A stretch of DNA of 64,000 bases, taken from assembly GCA_900318915.1 (NCBI GenBank), contig ONMI01000001.1, positions 56,712-120,711 on the forward strand, read 5' to 3'. The DNA comes from an uncultured Prevotellaceae bacterium. GTDB taxonomy: Bacteria; Bacteroidota; Bacteroidia; Bacteroidales; Bacteroidaceae. The translations under genes were made by a program, and so were the position numbers. Shown here piece after piece: positions 38,297-47,732 of the stretch. How positions within the stretch are numbered: position 1 is the first letter of the stretch; each line of letters begins with the position of its first letter. Below the pieces are notes generated by a model that saw nothing but the letters and a program-made list of their open reading frames with translations, searched no databases and was not told the origin of the DNA.

Positions 38297-41293
38297 ATGA
38301 AACAAATTCATCATTACACAGGCTTGACCGATGCACAGGTGCTCGAAAGCCGCGCGAAGTATGGAGCCAACGTGTTGACTCCACCAGAAGAAGATTCTTT
38401 ATGGGATCAGATTAAAGAAGTGTGCAAACATCCTATTGCCATTACGATGGCTTGCCTGATTGTTGGCACCGCTATTTTGGCAGGCATTCTTGCAGGTAGC
38501 ATGGGGACAATGATATGGATGATGCCTGCAATTGTTGCTGTTGCGACATTGCTAATCCTCATCGTTGGCTTCTTTGGCGGTTTTGACGATCCGCTCTTTA
38601 AAATTCTGATTACCGCATTTGTCTTATCGATGGGCATTTCTATCTATGAGTACGAATGGCATGGAGCGGAATGGACTGTTTTCTTTGAACCGATTGGTAT
38701 CATTGTGGCGCTGATACTTGCAACGAGTATTGCTTATTTCTTGGAGAAGAAAAATGAGAAGACGTTCCAAAGCTTGAATCAGACGAATGACGAGGTTCCT
38801 GTAAAGGTGTACCGTAATGGTCACATGTGCCAGGTTCCGCGTAAAGAGATTGTAGTTGGAGATATTATCAAACTGGAAACAGGTGAAGAAATCCCGGCAG
38901 ACTGTGAATTGTTGGAATCGCAGAATTTGATTGTCAACGAGTCGTCGCTTACGGGTGAATTGCAAGCTACGAAGACAACAAATCCTGAACTGTTTGATAG
39001 TAATGCCACATATAAGTCAAATGAAATAAAGAAAGGCACAACCGTTATCGAAGGTAACTGTACTGCTGAGGTAAAGAGTGTTGGTGACAAGACAGAAAGT
39101 GGTGAGGTATATCGTTCGCTGAACGAAGGAAATGAAGTTAAAGTTGGCTGGCTTTTGAAAGACAAAACCAATAACACAATTATTGACAAGTTCAATACCG
39201 AGGATGATGCCAATGAGGCTCTTGAAAAATATCTTGAGAAACATGAGGATGCTGATGTGGTTGTGGAGCAGCCACTGATTGACAGGATGCGTGTAAGTAA
39301 GGGAAGCGAGACTCCATTGAGCAAAAAGCTGAATGGACTTGCCGACTGGATTACTAATGCCAGTTATGTATTGGCTGTATTGATTATCATTGGTCGTATA
39401 ATATGGTATTTTGTTTCCTATGATGTAAACTTCTCTTCTGGAGATTTTTGGGTCGATTTCGTAAGCTATGTGCTGAAGACTATCATGATTGCCGTTACAT
39501 TGGTTGTGGTGGCCGTTCCTGAAGGTTTGCCGATGTCTGTCACATTGAGCCTTGCGTTCAGTATGCGGAAACTGATGAAGAGTAATACGCTTCCTCGAAC
39601 GATGCATGCCTGTGAGACAATGGGAGCTGCTTCTGTTATCTGTACCGATAAAACTGGTACTTTGACAAAAAATATGATGGAGGTGACAGATACCAAGTTG
39701 GATACCACGAATGACAAACTGCTTGCAGAGATGATTGCCGTCAACACTACTGCCAATCTTGACTTTACAGACATAAAGTCCATTAAGGTGATTGGCAATC
39801 CTACAGAAGGGGCATTGTTGCTTTGGCTGAATGGGAAAGGTGTCGATTATCTTGATATCAGAGAGAACACCCCTGTTGTCGATAGCTTGCCATTCTCAAC
39901 AGAAAACAAGTACATGGCAACAGTAGTAAGTTCTGCCGTCCTTGGGAAAAAGGTCGCATATGTAAAGGGTGCTCCCGAGATTCTTCTGGCGATGTCTGAC
40001 ATTGATGCAACATCAAAGGCTGAATATGAAAAAACATTGGCTGATTATCAGAAAGGCGCAAAACGTACACTAGCTCTCGCCTTTATGGAGTTGGGTGAAT
40101 CAGAATCTATCATATCTGAAGGCAAACTGAATACAAATAAGCTGAAGTTTGTGGGCGTTTTTGCTATTCAGGATGATATCCGCGAAGGAGTAAAAGAATC
40201 CATGGAAGAATGTATGAAAGCTGGTATTGCCGTGAAGATTGTGACGGGTGACAATCCAGGAACGGCGAAAGAAATTGGTCGTAAGATTGGTCTGTGGACA
40301 AAAGATGATAATGACAAGAACATCATCACTGGTTCTGAGATGGCTAAGTTGTCTGACAAACAACTTAAAGAACGGGTTATGGACATCAAGATTATCGCAC
40401 GTGCAAGACCTATGGACAAGAAGCGACTGGTGGAAGCTTTACAGGACTTGGATCAGGTCGTGGCAGTTACAGGTGATGGAACGAACGATGCCCCTGCTCT
40501 TAACAAGGCAGATGTCGGACTTGCAATGGGCAATGGAACTCAGGTAGCCAAGGATGCCTCTGACATGATTATCCAGGACAATTCATTCAGTACAATTGCA
40601 AATGCAGTAATGTGGGGACGCTCTTTGTACAAAAACATTCAGAGATTCTTGCTGTTCCAGTTGACTGTGAATGTCGCAGCATGTTTCCTCGTTCTTTTTG
40701 GTGCATTCCTTGGTACGGAATCTCCTTTGACTGTGACTCAGATGCTTTGGGTAAATCTTATCATGGATACCTTTGCTGCTATTGCTTTGTCGGCCCTGCC
40801 TCCGCAGAAATCAGTTATGGATGAAAAACCACGTGACCCCAAGGCATTTATTCTCGACAAATCGATGTTGCACAACATCTTTGGAGTTGGTGGATTCTTC
40901 TTCCTTATGCTTCTTGTATTGTTGATTATCTTCCAGCATACAGAGATAACAAGTATGAAGGACTTGCTGAACTTCTCATTTGGTGAAAGAAGTCATGTCA
41001 CCACATACGAGTTGACGTTGCTCTTTACCATTTTCGTTATGACTCATATGGGTTATATGTTCAATGCGCGTGGTTACAAGACTGGAGGTTCTGGTTGGAA
41101 TTTGAAGGGATGTGATGGCTTCTTGCTGATAGCAACAGTTATTACTCTCGGACAAATTGCTATCGTACAGGTTCCGTTCTTGAATGATTTCTTTAATGTT
41201 CAGGCACTTCCTCTATTTGACTGGATAGTAATTTTCATTATGGGATTCCTGGTAACAGGGGTTAGAGAATTGAAACATTTAATTTTTAAATAA
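38297..41293 (+). CDS. PMCA-type Ca2+-transporting P-type ATPase
   Basis: A 998-residue P2-type ATPase. Phosphorylation motif CTDKTGTLT near 450, PEGLP near 411 (M4 ion site), TGE near 217 (actuator), KGAPE near 557, TGDGTNDAPALN near 728 and NLIMDT near 816 agree with Ca2+ pumps of the PMCA branch. About 45 extra residues lie between the actuator and M3 (near 275-325), rich in Asp/Glu/Lys. Expected job: Ca2+ export. It follows the Ca2+-binding TerD island after a 212-bp gap, and it is less AT-rich than the genes before it, so it may be an older neighbour. Confidence 0.92.
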   Translation: MKQIHHYTGLTDAQVLESRAKYGANVLTPPEEDSLWDQIKEVCKHPIAITMACLIVGTAILAGILAGSMGTMIWMMPAIVAVATLLILIVGFFGGFDDPLFKILITAFVLSMGISIYEYEWHGAEWTVFFEPIGIIVALILATSIAYFLEKKNEKTFQSLNQTNDEVPVKVYRNGHMCQVPRKEIVVGDIIKLETGEEIPADCELLESQNLIVNESSLTGELQATKTTNPELFDSNATYKSNEIKKGTTVIEGNCTAEVKSVGDKTESGEVYRSLNEGNEVKVGWLLKDKTNNTIIDKFNTEDDANEALEKYLEKHEDADVVVEQPLIDRMRVSKGSETPLSKKLNGLADWITNASYVLAVLIIIGRIIWYFVSYDVNFSSGDFWVDFVSYVLKTIMIAVTLVVVAVPEGLPMSVTLSLAFSMRKLMKSNTLPRTMHACETMGAASVICTDKTGTLTKNMMEVTDTKLDTTNDKLLAEMIAVNTTANLDFTDIKSIKVIGNPTEGALLLWLNGKGVDYLDIRENTPVVDSLPFSTENKYMATVVSSAVLGKKVAYVKGAPEILLAMSDIDATSKAEYEKTLADYQKGAKRTLALAFMELGESESIISEGKLNTNKLKFVGVFAIQDDIREGVKESMEECMKAGIAVKIVTGDNPGTAKEIGRKIGLWTKDDNDKNIITGSEMAKLSDKQLKERVMDIKIIARARPMDKKRLVEALQDLDQVVAVTGDGTNDAPALNKADVGLAMGNGTQVAKDASDMIIQDNSFSTIANAVMWGRSLYKNIQRFLLFQLTVNVAACFLVLFGAFLGTESPLTVTQMLWVNLIMDTFAAIALSALPPQKSVMDEKPRDPKAFILDKSMLHNIFGVGGFFFLMLLVLLIIFQHTEITSMKDLLNFSFGERSHVTTYELTLLFTIFVMTHMGYMFNARGYKTGGSGWNLKGCDGFLLIATVITLGQIAIVQVPFLNDFFNVQALPLFDWIVIFIMGFLVTGVRELKHLIFK

Positions 41294-41309
41294 GTAATAA
41301 GTAATAAGT

Positions 41310-41335
41310 AATAGGGGGGGAGCGCCCCCCCTATT
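41310..41335 (+). terminator. Strong hairpin after Ca2+ ATPase
   Basis: An 11-bp stem AATAGGGGGGG / CCCCCCCTATT with a 4-nt loop, preceded by three TAATAAG repeats. It closes the island transcription unit, and GC content rises again to its right. Confidence 0.85.
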
Positions 41336-41470
41336 ATTCTATATCAATGAAGTTCGATATTCAGTGAGCTAAATCGATAATAGTTATTTGGCCAAAACGG
41401 AGAAAATTCAATCACTAGCAATGACTCTCCTCGCCTGTATGGGGAGCAATAAACGACTTGAATTATTCTT

Positions 41471-41830
41471 ATGACCAGCCTTTTAAAATTTGCAGAATAT
41501 ATCATAAATCCAAAACAAGCAATCATGCCCCTCATCCTAAATCTCCTCTTAGCCGTCCTGCTCCTCCTCTGCCTGGCTGACATGCCATACGGCTATTACA
41601 CGTTGGTGCGGTATGTGTCAGCTTTCGTCTTTGCCTATTATGCTTATGTTTGCTTCAAGGCAGAGAGGGTGGGGCTGGCGTTCACCTTTGGGGCGCTGGC
41701 TCTGCTGTTCCAACCTTTCTATAAGATTGTGCTGGGCCGCACGGTATGGAATGTGGTTGATGTGGTAGTCGCCGCCGGCTTGCTCTACCTCATGGTGAAA
41801 TCTTTCAACAAAAATGTCGACAAGAAATAA
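41471..41830 (+). CDS. Small three- to four-TM membrane protein
   Basis: A 119-residue hydrophobic protein (helices at about 18-36, 43-60, 66-85 and 92-109). It resembles small membrane proteins common in Bacteroidetes, but I cannot name the family with certainty. The ATG at 41525 is an alternative start that removes 18 residues. First gene of normal GC composition after the island. Confidence 0.65.
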   Translation: MTSLLKFAEYIINPKQAIMPLILNLLLAVLLLLCLADMPYGYYTLVRYVSAFVFAYYAYVCFKAERVGLAFTFGALALLFQPFYKIVLGRTVWNVVDVVVAAGLLYLMVKSFNKNVDKK

Positions 41831-41882
41831 AAGAAAGCTCTGCACAAGTGTTTACAAAATCAGCAATAGCGTATAAACTATC

Positions 41883-42398
41883 ATGACACGCAGAAAGAAG
41901 AGGTTCCTATATGGGCTATTGGCATTGGTCGCACAGGGATTGAGGCTTGTTAAGACCAATGACAGGCCTGCTCCCGGCACCGCTCTTTCTGCGCAGATAA
42001 AAAGTCAGATTGGTCGGGAGTGCAAGAGCTTGAAGCCTGAGGATTGTGCGAAATATAGCATGCGGCTGACAGCAGACTTGTTGTCGTTTACCGAGAAAAA
42101 TGACCTTGACAATGGCAAGGCCAATTGTGTGGGCTATGCCGTCTTGTGCTCCCGTATCTGCAATTATGCTTTTCAAGTGAATGGTATGGGGCATAGAGCG
42201 AAGCCTGTGGTGGGCTACGTGTCGTTCTATGGCGTCAATTTATGCCGCCTGCTCCAGGCTGTTGCCCCTCAGCGATGGAAGAATTATGTGAAAGATCATG
42301 ACTTCGTTGAGGTGAAACTTGAGGACAGGACCCTTTTCTTCGACGCAAGTCTATACGACTTCAATCTGGATTGTACCACCACGACAAACAATTCTTAG
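41883..42398 (+). CDS. Transglutaminase-like cysteine protein
   Basis: A 171-residue protein with a positively charged, weakly hydrophobic N-terminus. KANCVGYAVLC near 81-91, DHDFVEVK near 139 and FFDASLYDF near 155 give the Cys-His-Asp order of transglutaminase/papain-like enzymes. The catalytic role is inferred from that pattern only. Confidence 0.6.
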   Translation: MTRRKKRFLYGLLALVAQGLRLVKTNDRPAPGTALSAQIKSQIGRECKSLKPEDCAKYSMRLTADLLSFTEKNDLDNGKANCVGYAVLCSRICNYAFQVNGMGHRAKPVVGYVSFYGVNLCRLLQAVAPQRWKNYVKDHDFVEVKLEDRTLFFDASLYDFNLDCTTTTNNS

Positions 42399-42479
42399 CA
42401 TTTTACTAACAAACTTCTTACTAACAAACTTCTTACTTTTTCTTGCCCGGCCATCCTCCTCAAGTCTCCCCGCCAAGAA

Positions 42480-42505
42480 AAAAGCCGTGTAATCCCGCGG
42501 CTTTT
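42480..42505. terminator. Hairpin between transglutaminase-like and acyltransferase genes
   Basis: AAAAGCCGTG and CGCGGCTTTT form a 10-bp stem (one G-U) with a 6-nt loop, with A and T runs at the two ends, so it can end transcription in either direction. Confidence 0.7.
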
Positions 42506-42571
42506 CGCCGTCTTATTTGTACCTTTACCCCCGAAACAAGAAATTATCCTTTTCTTGTGACAAATAAGACA

Positions 42572-43567
42572 ATGACAAAACAAAACATACCCGAAAAAGG
42601 AAAAATACAGTGGCTGGCCATTCTGCAGGGCCTCTGCATGGTGATGGTGGTGATAGACCATATCCGCCTGTGCCAGGGGGAGATAATGCCCTGGTCGGCG
42701 GCTTTGAACAATGTGATTGAATCGTACGCCATGGAGCTGTTCATGTTCATCTCCGGATGGCTTTTCTACCACACCTGCATCCGTAAGGAGAAGTCTTATA
42801 AAGAGGTGCTGCGCTCCAAGTTCATACGGCTCGGCATTCCTTTCTTCGCCTTTACTGTGGCGGCCACACTGGTCAAGCTGCCGCTGCCTTTCCTCATGCA
42901 CAGACCGGTCGATGCCGAGGAGCTGGTCAAGACGTACATCCTGTTCCGGTCGAACCCGCTGAAGGAAATGTGGTTTATCAACACGCTGCTTGAAATCATG
43001 CTCCTCTATCCGCTGTTCCGCCTGGCCGTGAAAAACCGATGGACCGCACTTGTAGCCTTGCTGGTGGGTCTGGCCATGTATTACTTCTTCCCGAAGGATA
43101 TCTACAATTTCCGGCTCAATTATGTGCGGTGGATGCTGGTCTACTTCACAGCCGGCATCCTGGCTTGCAGATACCGCATCCTTGAGCGGCTGAACGGCTG
43201 GTGGTGCATCATCGTGAGCGGTGCCCTCTTCGCCGCGCTGTATTATATCGAACTGGTGCCCCACCGAAGCGACCTGCCGCTCTCCTTCGCGGGGATTGCC
43301 TTCACGGTGGCAGTATGCAGGATAATAGCGGAGCATTGTCCGTCGCTCTTCTCCAGTTTCCGCGACTACACCTATCAGATTTTCTTGATGGCCATCTTCT
43401 TGCAGATGCCGATACGCTGGCTGTTCAGTGCCCTGCATCAGAATTGGCTCTACCTCCCGCTGTATGCTGCCAGTCTGCTCATCGGCATTTATGTGCCCAC
43501 CATGATAGCGAAGGCCTTGCAAAAAAAGGCACCGCGCTATGTGAGAGTCTGTTTCGGACTTTCTTGA
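42572..43567 (+). CDS. Acyltransferase family 3 membrane protein
   Basis: A 331-residue integral membrane O-acyltransferase (OafA/YrhL type) with about ten helices. The N-terminal IQWLAILQGLCMVMVVIDHIRL contains the conserved His of the family, and ELFMFISGWLFYHT follows. It probably acetylates a cell-surface sugar. The ATG at 42572 is preferred; the open frame before it is low-quality and crosses the hairpin. Confidence 0.85.
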   Translation: MTKQNIPEKGKIQWLAILQGLCMVMVVIDHIRLCQGEIMPWSAALNNVIESYAMELFMFISGWLFYHTCIRKEKSYKEVLRSKFIRLGIPFFAFTVAATLVKLPLPFLMHRPVDAEELVKTYILFRSNPLKEMWFINTLLEIMLLYPLFRLAVKNRWTALVALLVGLAMYYFFPKDIYNFRLNYVRWMLVYFTAGILACRYRILERLNGWWCIIVSGALFAALYYIELVPHRSDLPLSFAGIAFTVAVCRIIAEHCPSLFSSFRDYTYQIFLMAIFLQMPIRWLFSALHQNWLYLPLYAASLLIGIYVPTMIAKALQKKAPRYVRVCFGLS

Positions 43568-43606
43568 TTTTGCTGACCACTATCACAATGAAATAACACC
43601 TGAGAC

Positions 43607-46600
43607 ATGAGAAAATGCTTCACGATAGCGCTCCTGCTCACCGCTGCCATGGCGGTGCGGGCGCAGATGGAAAATAACTTCAAAACCCCGCCCGCCGAGA
43701 TGTGCAGCCACGTGATTCTGGGGTGGGACGGAGAAATCACCCCCGAGGTCATCGGCCGTGACCTCAGCGAGATTCAGGCCAAGGGCTTCCGCAACGTCAT
43801 CATCGAACCGGGCTATCACATGGGGGCCGACTACCTCAGTCCGCAGTGGTTCGCCAATGTGCGCATGATGGCCGATTCGGTGGAACGCCGCGGCATGCAC
43901 ATGTGGATTATCGATGAGGGGAAATATCCCAGCGGCATGGCCGGGGGCAAGTTCTCCAAAGAGCGGCCCGACCTGTGCATGCAGGCGCTGGTGGCCGACG
44001 GCGATACGGTAAAGGCGGTACGGAGGTCGTCGCAGACGCGCTGCGTGAACAACCCCACCGGCGGAAAGGACGAGACCAATTCGCTCTGCGACTACCTCGA
44101 CTCCGCGGCCGTGAGCCAGTTCATCAGTTGGACGCACGAGGAGTACCGCCGGACGCTGGGACATCACTTCGGCACCACCGTACTGGGATTCCGCGGCGAT
44201 GAGCCGGCCTTCCAGCGGGTGCCGTGGACGGGCGACATTCTCGAGGTGTTCCGGCGGGAGAAGGGCTATGACCCCTCGCGCTGGCTCGGCGCGCTGGTCA
44301 AGAGCGACCGCACCTCGGTGCACAGCGATGCGCTGGGCGAGGTGGAGCGCCGCGTGAAGGCGGATTTCTGGGATGTGTGGAGCCGCCTCTTCGCCGACCG
44401 CTTTTTCCTGGCGCAGGCGAAATGGTGCGAGGCCAACGGCGTGCGCCACATCACCCACATGGACAAGGACGATATGCTGCCTTGGTGCGTGAAGATGGAG
44501 GGTGACCCCTTCCGCTGCCTGAGCCGGGTGCAGGTGCCGGGCATCGATGTCATCTGGTCGCAGATTTGGTACGGCAGCTATACGGAGTTCCCGCGCCTGG
44601 CTTCGTCCACGGCGCATGTCTACGGCCGCCAGCGGGCTTTCAGCGAGAGCTTCGCGGCTTTCAACAAACCGCTCTCGGTGGCGTCGGCGCGCTATATCGT
44701 CGACTACCAGCTGGCGCGGGGCATCAACTTCTTCGAGTTCATGTTCTGGGCCAGCAAGAAGGGGGCTCGGGGCTTCATGGCCGAACCGGGCATGAAGCAG
44801 CTCAACGACTATGTGAACCGGGCGGGATACCTCCTCTCGCAGGGCCGGCCCACGGCGCGCGTGGCGGTCTATGCGCCCATCCCCTCGCTGTGGCTGGGCA
44901 ACAACCGGGCCGACGACTTCATGAAGGCGGCGGCGCACATGCTCGCGGCGCATCAGTATGACTTCGATTTCATCACCGACGACGGCATCATTGAGGCGAC
45001 CACACCGCGCAACGGAGCGCTCGTCAACCGCAGCGGACAGGCGTACACCACACTCGTCATCCCGGTTGCCGAGGCCATCCGCGAGGCGGCGTGGGAGAAG
45101 ATTCGCGAGTTCGCGGCCCGCGGGGGTAGGGTAGTGTACCTGGGCGGGGCGCCGCAGAGCACTTTTGCCAGCACACTCACGCAGACGAGACCCATTGAGC
45201 CGATTGACGGGGCGCTGCTCGTGGCCGACAGCACCTGGACGGCCGAACTGGACGCCTATCTGCCGGCGCGCGACATGCTGGTGAGCGAGGGACGGGCCGA
45301 CAGCCTGGTGTGCTGCGCACGCCAGACGGCCGACAGCCGCATCTTCTTCCTCCTCAACCAAAAGGGCGAGGCGAAGGACGTGACGCTCGACCTCGACGCC
45401 ATGGGCGAGGCGCAGCTGTGGGACGCTGCCACCGGCGAAATCCGGACGTTGACCTTCACCGTGGCCGACGGACGCACGCGGGTGCGCCTGCACTTCGATG
45501 CATGGCAGTCGCACATCGTGGTGGTGCGCAAGCGCACGGCCACTTACGACGCGCGCCGCTACAAGAACATTCAGGCGGCCATAGACCGCGCCCACAGCGA
45601 GGGCGGCGGCACGGTGGTGCTCAGGAAGGGGCGCCACCGCACGGGGGCGCTCTTCTTCCCGCGGGGGGTGGACCTGCACTTGGACCGCGGCGCCACCCTG
45701 GTGAGCATCGTCGACACCACGCTCTATCCGCTCATCACCACACGTTGGGAGGGACGGGTCAGAAAGGCGCGAGCAGCCTTGCTCAACTTCGACCACAACG
45801 AGGGCTGCCGGCTCTCGGGCGAGGGTACCATCGACGCACAGGGCCTGGAATGGAAACGACTGAGCCTGCCCTTCGCCGGAAGACCCAAGACGGTCTGTTT
45901 CGACCATTGCGACGGGGGCACCATCAGCGGGGTGCACATCCGCAACCAGGCGTTCTGGTGCGTGCACATCCTTTTCACCAACGGTTTTACAGTAGACGGC
46001 ATTGACATCTGTGCCGAAGACTATATCCCCAGCAGCGATGGTATCGACATCGACTCGTCGACGGGGGTAACGGTGCGCAACACGCATATCCAGGCGCACG
46101 ACGACTGCATCTCCATCAAGAGCGGACGCGACACCGACGGCCGCAGGGTGAACCAGGCCTCGCAGGACATCCTGATAGAGCACTGCCACTTCGACTATGG
46201 TCACGGGGGCGTGGCCATAGGAAGCGAGGTGAGCGGCGACGTGCGCAATGTGACGGTGCGCCATTGCGACATGGCGGGAGAGAACTGGAATCCTATCCGA
46301 TTCAAGAGCCAGCCCTCGCGTGGCGGCGTAGTGGAGAACATCCTCTTCGAGGACATCGACATAGCCAAGGCACGTAATGTGGTGGAGGTGAACATGACCT
46401 GGCGCATGAAGGGGGCCGACGAGTCGGCTTACTCGCCACGCACGGTGCTGCGCAATATCCGACTGCGCAACATACGTGCTCACGCCGAGCGGGGCGGCAT
46501 CATACAGGGTTTTGAGGAGCAGCCCATACCGCGCGGGGCTATCTCGTTCGAGAACTGCCTTTTCGATACCGGCGCGCCCCTCCAGATAAGCCATGCCGAT

Positions 46601-46636
46601 GTGGACCTCAGCGGGGTGGTGATGGATAAATTCTGA
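43607..46636 (+). CDS. GH106-like domain fused to GH28 polygalacturonase
   Basis: A 1009-residue exported fusion with a signal peptide at about 1-20. The N-terminal part (20-620) resembles GH106-type alpha-L-rhamnosidases ([47 protein letters not shown]). From about 645 comes a GH28 right-handed beta helix: SDGIDIDSS near 810 and [11 protein letters not shown] near 829 supply the acidic residues, [10 protein letters not shown] near 864 the His, and RFKS near 898 the Arg/Lys. Removing rhamnose and cutting galacturonan in one chain suggests rhamnogalacturonan use. It fits the pectin operon at 6.9-11.2 kb. Confidence 0.82.
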   Translation: MRKCFTIALLLTAAMAVRAQMENNFKTPPAEMCSHVILGWDGEITPEVIGRDLSEIQAKGFRNVIIEPGYHMGADYLSPQWFANVRMMADSVERRGMHMWIIDEGKYPSGMAGGKFSKERPDLCMQALVADGDTVKAVRRSSQTRCVNNPTGGKDETNSLCDYLDSAAVSQFISWTHEEYRRTLGHHFGTTVLGFRGDEPAFQRVPWTGDILEVFRREKGYDPSRWLGALVKSDRTSVHSDALGEVERRVKADFWDVWSRLFADRFFLAQAKWCEANGVRHITHMDKDDMLPWCVKMEGDPFRCLSRVQVPGIDVIWSQIWYGSYTEFPRLASSTAHVYGRQRAFSESFAAFNKPLSVASARYIVDYQLARGINFFEFMFWASKKGARGFMAEPGMKQLNDYVNRAGYLLSQGRPTARVAVYAPIPSLWLGNNRADDFMKAAAHMLAAHQYDFDFITDDGIIEATTPRNGALVNRSGQAYTTLVIPVAEAIREAAWEKIREFAARGGRVVYLGGAPQSTFASTLTQTRPIEPIDGALLVADSTWTAELDAYLPARDMLVSEGRADSLVCCARQTADSRIFFLLNQKGEAKDVTLDLDAMGEAQLWDAATGEIRTLTFTVADGRTRVRLHFDAWQSHIVVVRKRTATYDARRYKNIQAAIDRAHSEGGGTVVLRKGRHRTGALFFPRGVDLHLDRGATLVSIVDTTLYPLITTRWEGRVRKARAALLNFDHNEGCRLSGEGTIDAQGLEWKRLSLPFAGRPKTVCFDHCDGGTISGVHIRNQAFWCVHILFTNGFTVDGIDICAEDYIPSSDGIDIDSSTGVTVRNTHIQAHDDCISIKSGRDTDGRRVNQASQDILIEHCHFDYGHGGVAIGSEVSGDVRNVTVRHCDMAGENWNPIRFKSQPSRGGVVENILFEDIDIAKARNVVEVNMTWRMKGADESAYSPRTVLRNIRLRNIRAHAERGGIIQGFEEQPIPRGAISFENCLFDTGAPLQISHADVDLSGVVMDKF

Positions 46637-46638
46637 GC

Positions 46639-46688
46639 GGTTGGTACAATAAATCACCGTCGGGCGGGTTTATATCTTAGTACCAACC
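46639..46688. promoter_or_regulatory. Widely spaced inverted repeat upstream of barrel gene
   Basis: GGTTGGTAC (46639-46647) and GTACCAACC (46680-46688) are perfect reverse complements separated by 32 bp, filling the gap between the GH28 fusion gene and the barrel gene. It could be an operator pair or a long hairpin in the mRNA. Confidence 0.5.
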
Positions 46689-46698
46689 TTACAGAAAA

Positions 46699-47400
46699 AT
46701 GAAAAGATTCCTGATTTGCTGTTTCCTCGCAATGGCTGCCCTGGGCCTCCATGCCCAGCAGCCGGCGGGCAAGTTCTCACTCATTCCCAGAGCGGGCCTT
46801 TCCATCGCCAACCTTACCAACAATGAGATTTTATATGGTTTAGACAGCAAGGTGTCGTCGCGCTACAACGCACGCTTTGCGGGAGGACTGGAGGGGGAGT
46901 ATCAGATGCTGCCCGCAACGAGCCTCTCGCTGGGGGTCTACTATGCGCAGATGGGATGCCGTTTTCCCGATTTCGTGGATACGCCGGTAGTAGATTTTGC
47001 GCCTGTGACACAGTCGTCAGGCATGTCGCACCTGCGTCAGAAAATGGACTATGTGCAGGTGCCGCTGCTGGTGAACCAGTATATCCTGCCGGGACTGGCC
47101 GTGAAGGCGGGTGTGCAGCTGGGCTTTCTCACTTCGGCCGAATTCTCCTACGATGAGACCCTCATCACACACAAGAAGGATGGTACCGACGAGTATGGAG
47201 AGAAGAAACACCACGATGGCGATTTGAAGGAGGTGACGAACAAGGTGGATGTCTCCATCCCCATCGGCGTGTCCTATGAGTATGAGCGTGTGATTCTCGA
47301 CTTCCGCTACCACATCGGGCTGAAAAATATCTCCAAGATAGAGGGCATCAAAGAGAAGAATAAGTTCTTCACCTTCACTGTGGGCTACCGCCTCTTCTAA
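46699..47400 (+). CDS. Outer-membrane beta-barrel protein
   Basis: A 233-residue protein with a signal peptide (about 1-20) and alternating beta-strands of a PorT/OMP_b-brl type barrel (FSLIPRAGLSIANL, YYAQMGCRF, VPLLVNQYI, FFTFTVGYRLF). It ends in aromatic Phe, typical for barrel insertion. Likely a small outer-membrane protein of unknown ligand. Confidence 0.85.
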   Translation: MKRFLICCFLAMAALGLHAQQPAGKFSLIPRAGLSIANLTNNEILYGLDSKVSSRYNARFAGGLEGEYQMLPATSLSLGVYYAQMGCRFPDFVDTPVVDFAPVTQSSGMSHLRQKMDYVQVPLLVNQYILPGLAVKAGVQLGFLTSAEFSYDETLITHKKDGTDEYGEKKHHDGDLKEVTNKVDVSIPIGVSYEYERVILDFRYHIGLKNISKIEGIKEKNKFFTFTVGYRLF

Positions 47401-47732
47401 TCAGGCAAATGCCGATCCTTTCCTGATTTGTTTCGACCGGTTTTAAACCGCCCCGTCCCTAATAATCAAATAGAGCCGCTTTGCGGGAATTTATTCAAAA
47501 ATAAATCCAAAATTAAACAGAATTAGACCCCCTTGATAAGGGACGGCTAAAAAGCGGGTCTAAAATGAAAAAATTTCTGCGCATTACGATAATTTCTTTC
47601 AAGAAAGACCTTTATGAATAATTACGTGAATTACGAGAATTTCTGTTCATTTCCCGCACCGCAGGTGCCCATTAATTTCCCATCTTTCAATTATAATTTT
47701 TAATCTTTAATTTTTCATTTTTCATTTTTCAT
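47401..47732. repeat. Dispersed intergenic repeat, third copy
   Basis: No gene in this 332-bp spacer. A small hairpin CCCTTgatAAGGG with CGGCTA (47530-47550) is followed by TTTCTGCGCATTACG (47575-47589), AATTTCTTTCA and then TGAATTACGAGAATTTCTG. The same order of elements is seen at 5.4-5.9 kb. The AT-rich end (47695-47730) may form part of the phosphatase gene's terminator. Confidence 0.7.

Noticed and set aside
11189-41470. tRNA or attachment-site repeat bordering the island
   Set aside because: No tRNA gene and no matching direct repeat was found at the two edges by eye, so the mechanism of insertion is not stated.
42395-43522. 375-residue minus frame
   Set aside because: Antisense to a clear acyltransferase gene; composition is that of a shadow.
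43583-46657. 1024-residue minus frame
   Set aside because: Fully antisense to the GH106-like/GH28 gene, which has a signal peptide and catalytic motifs. Long antisense frames are common in GC-rich DNA.
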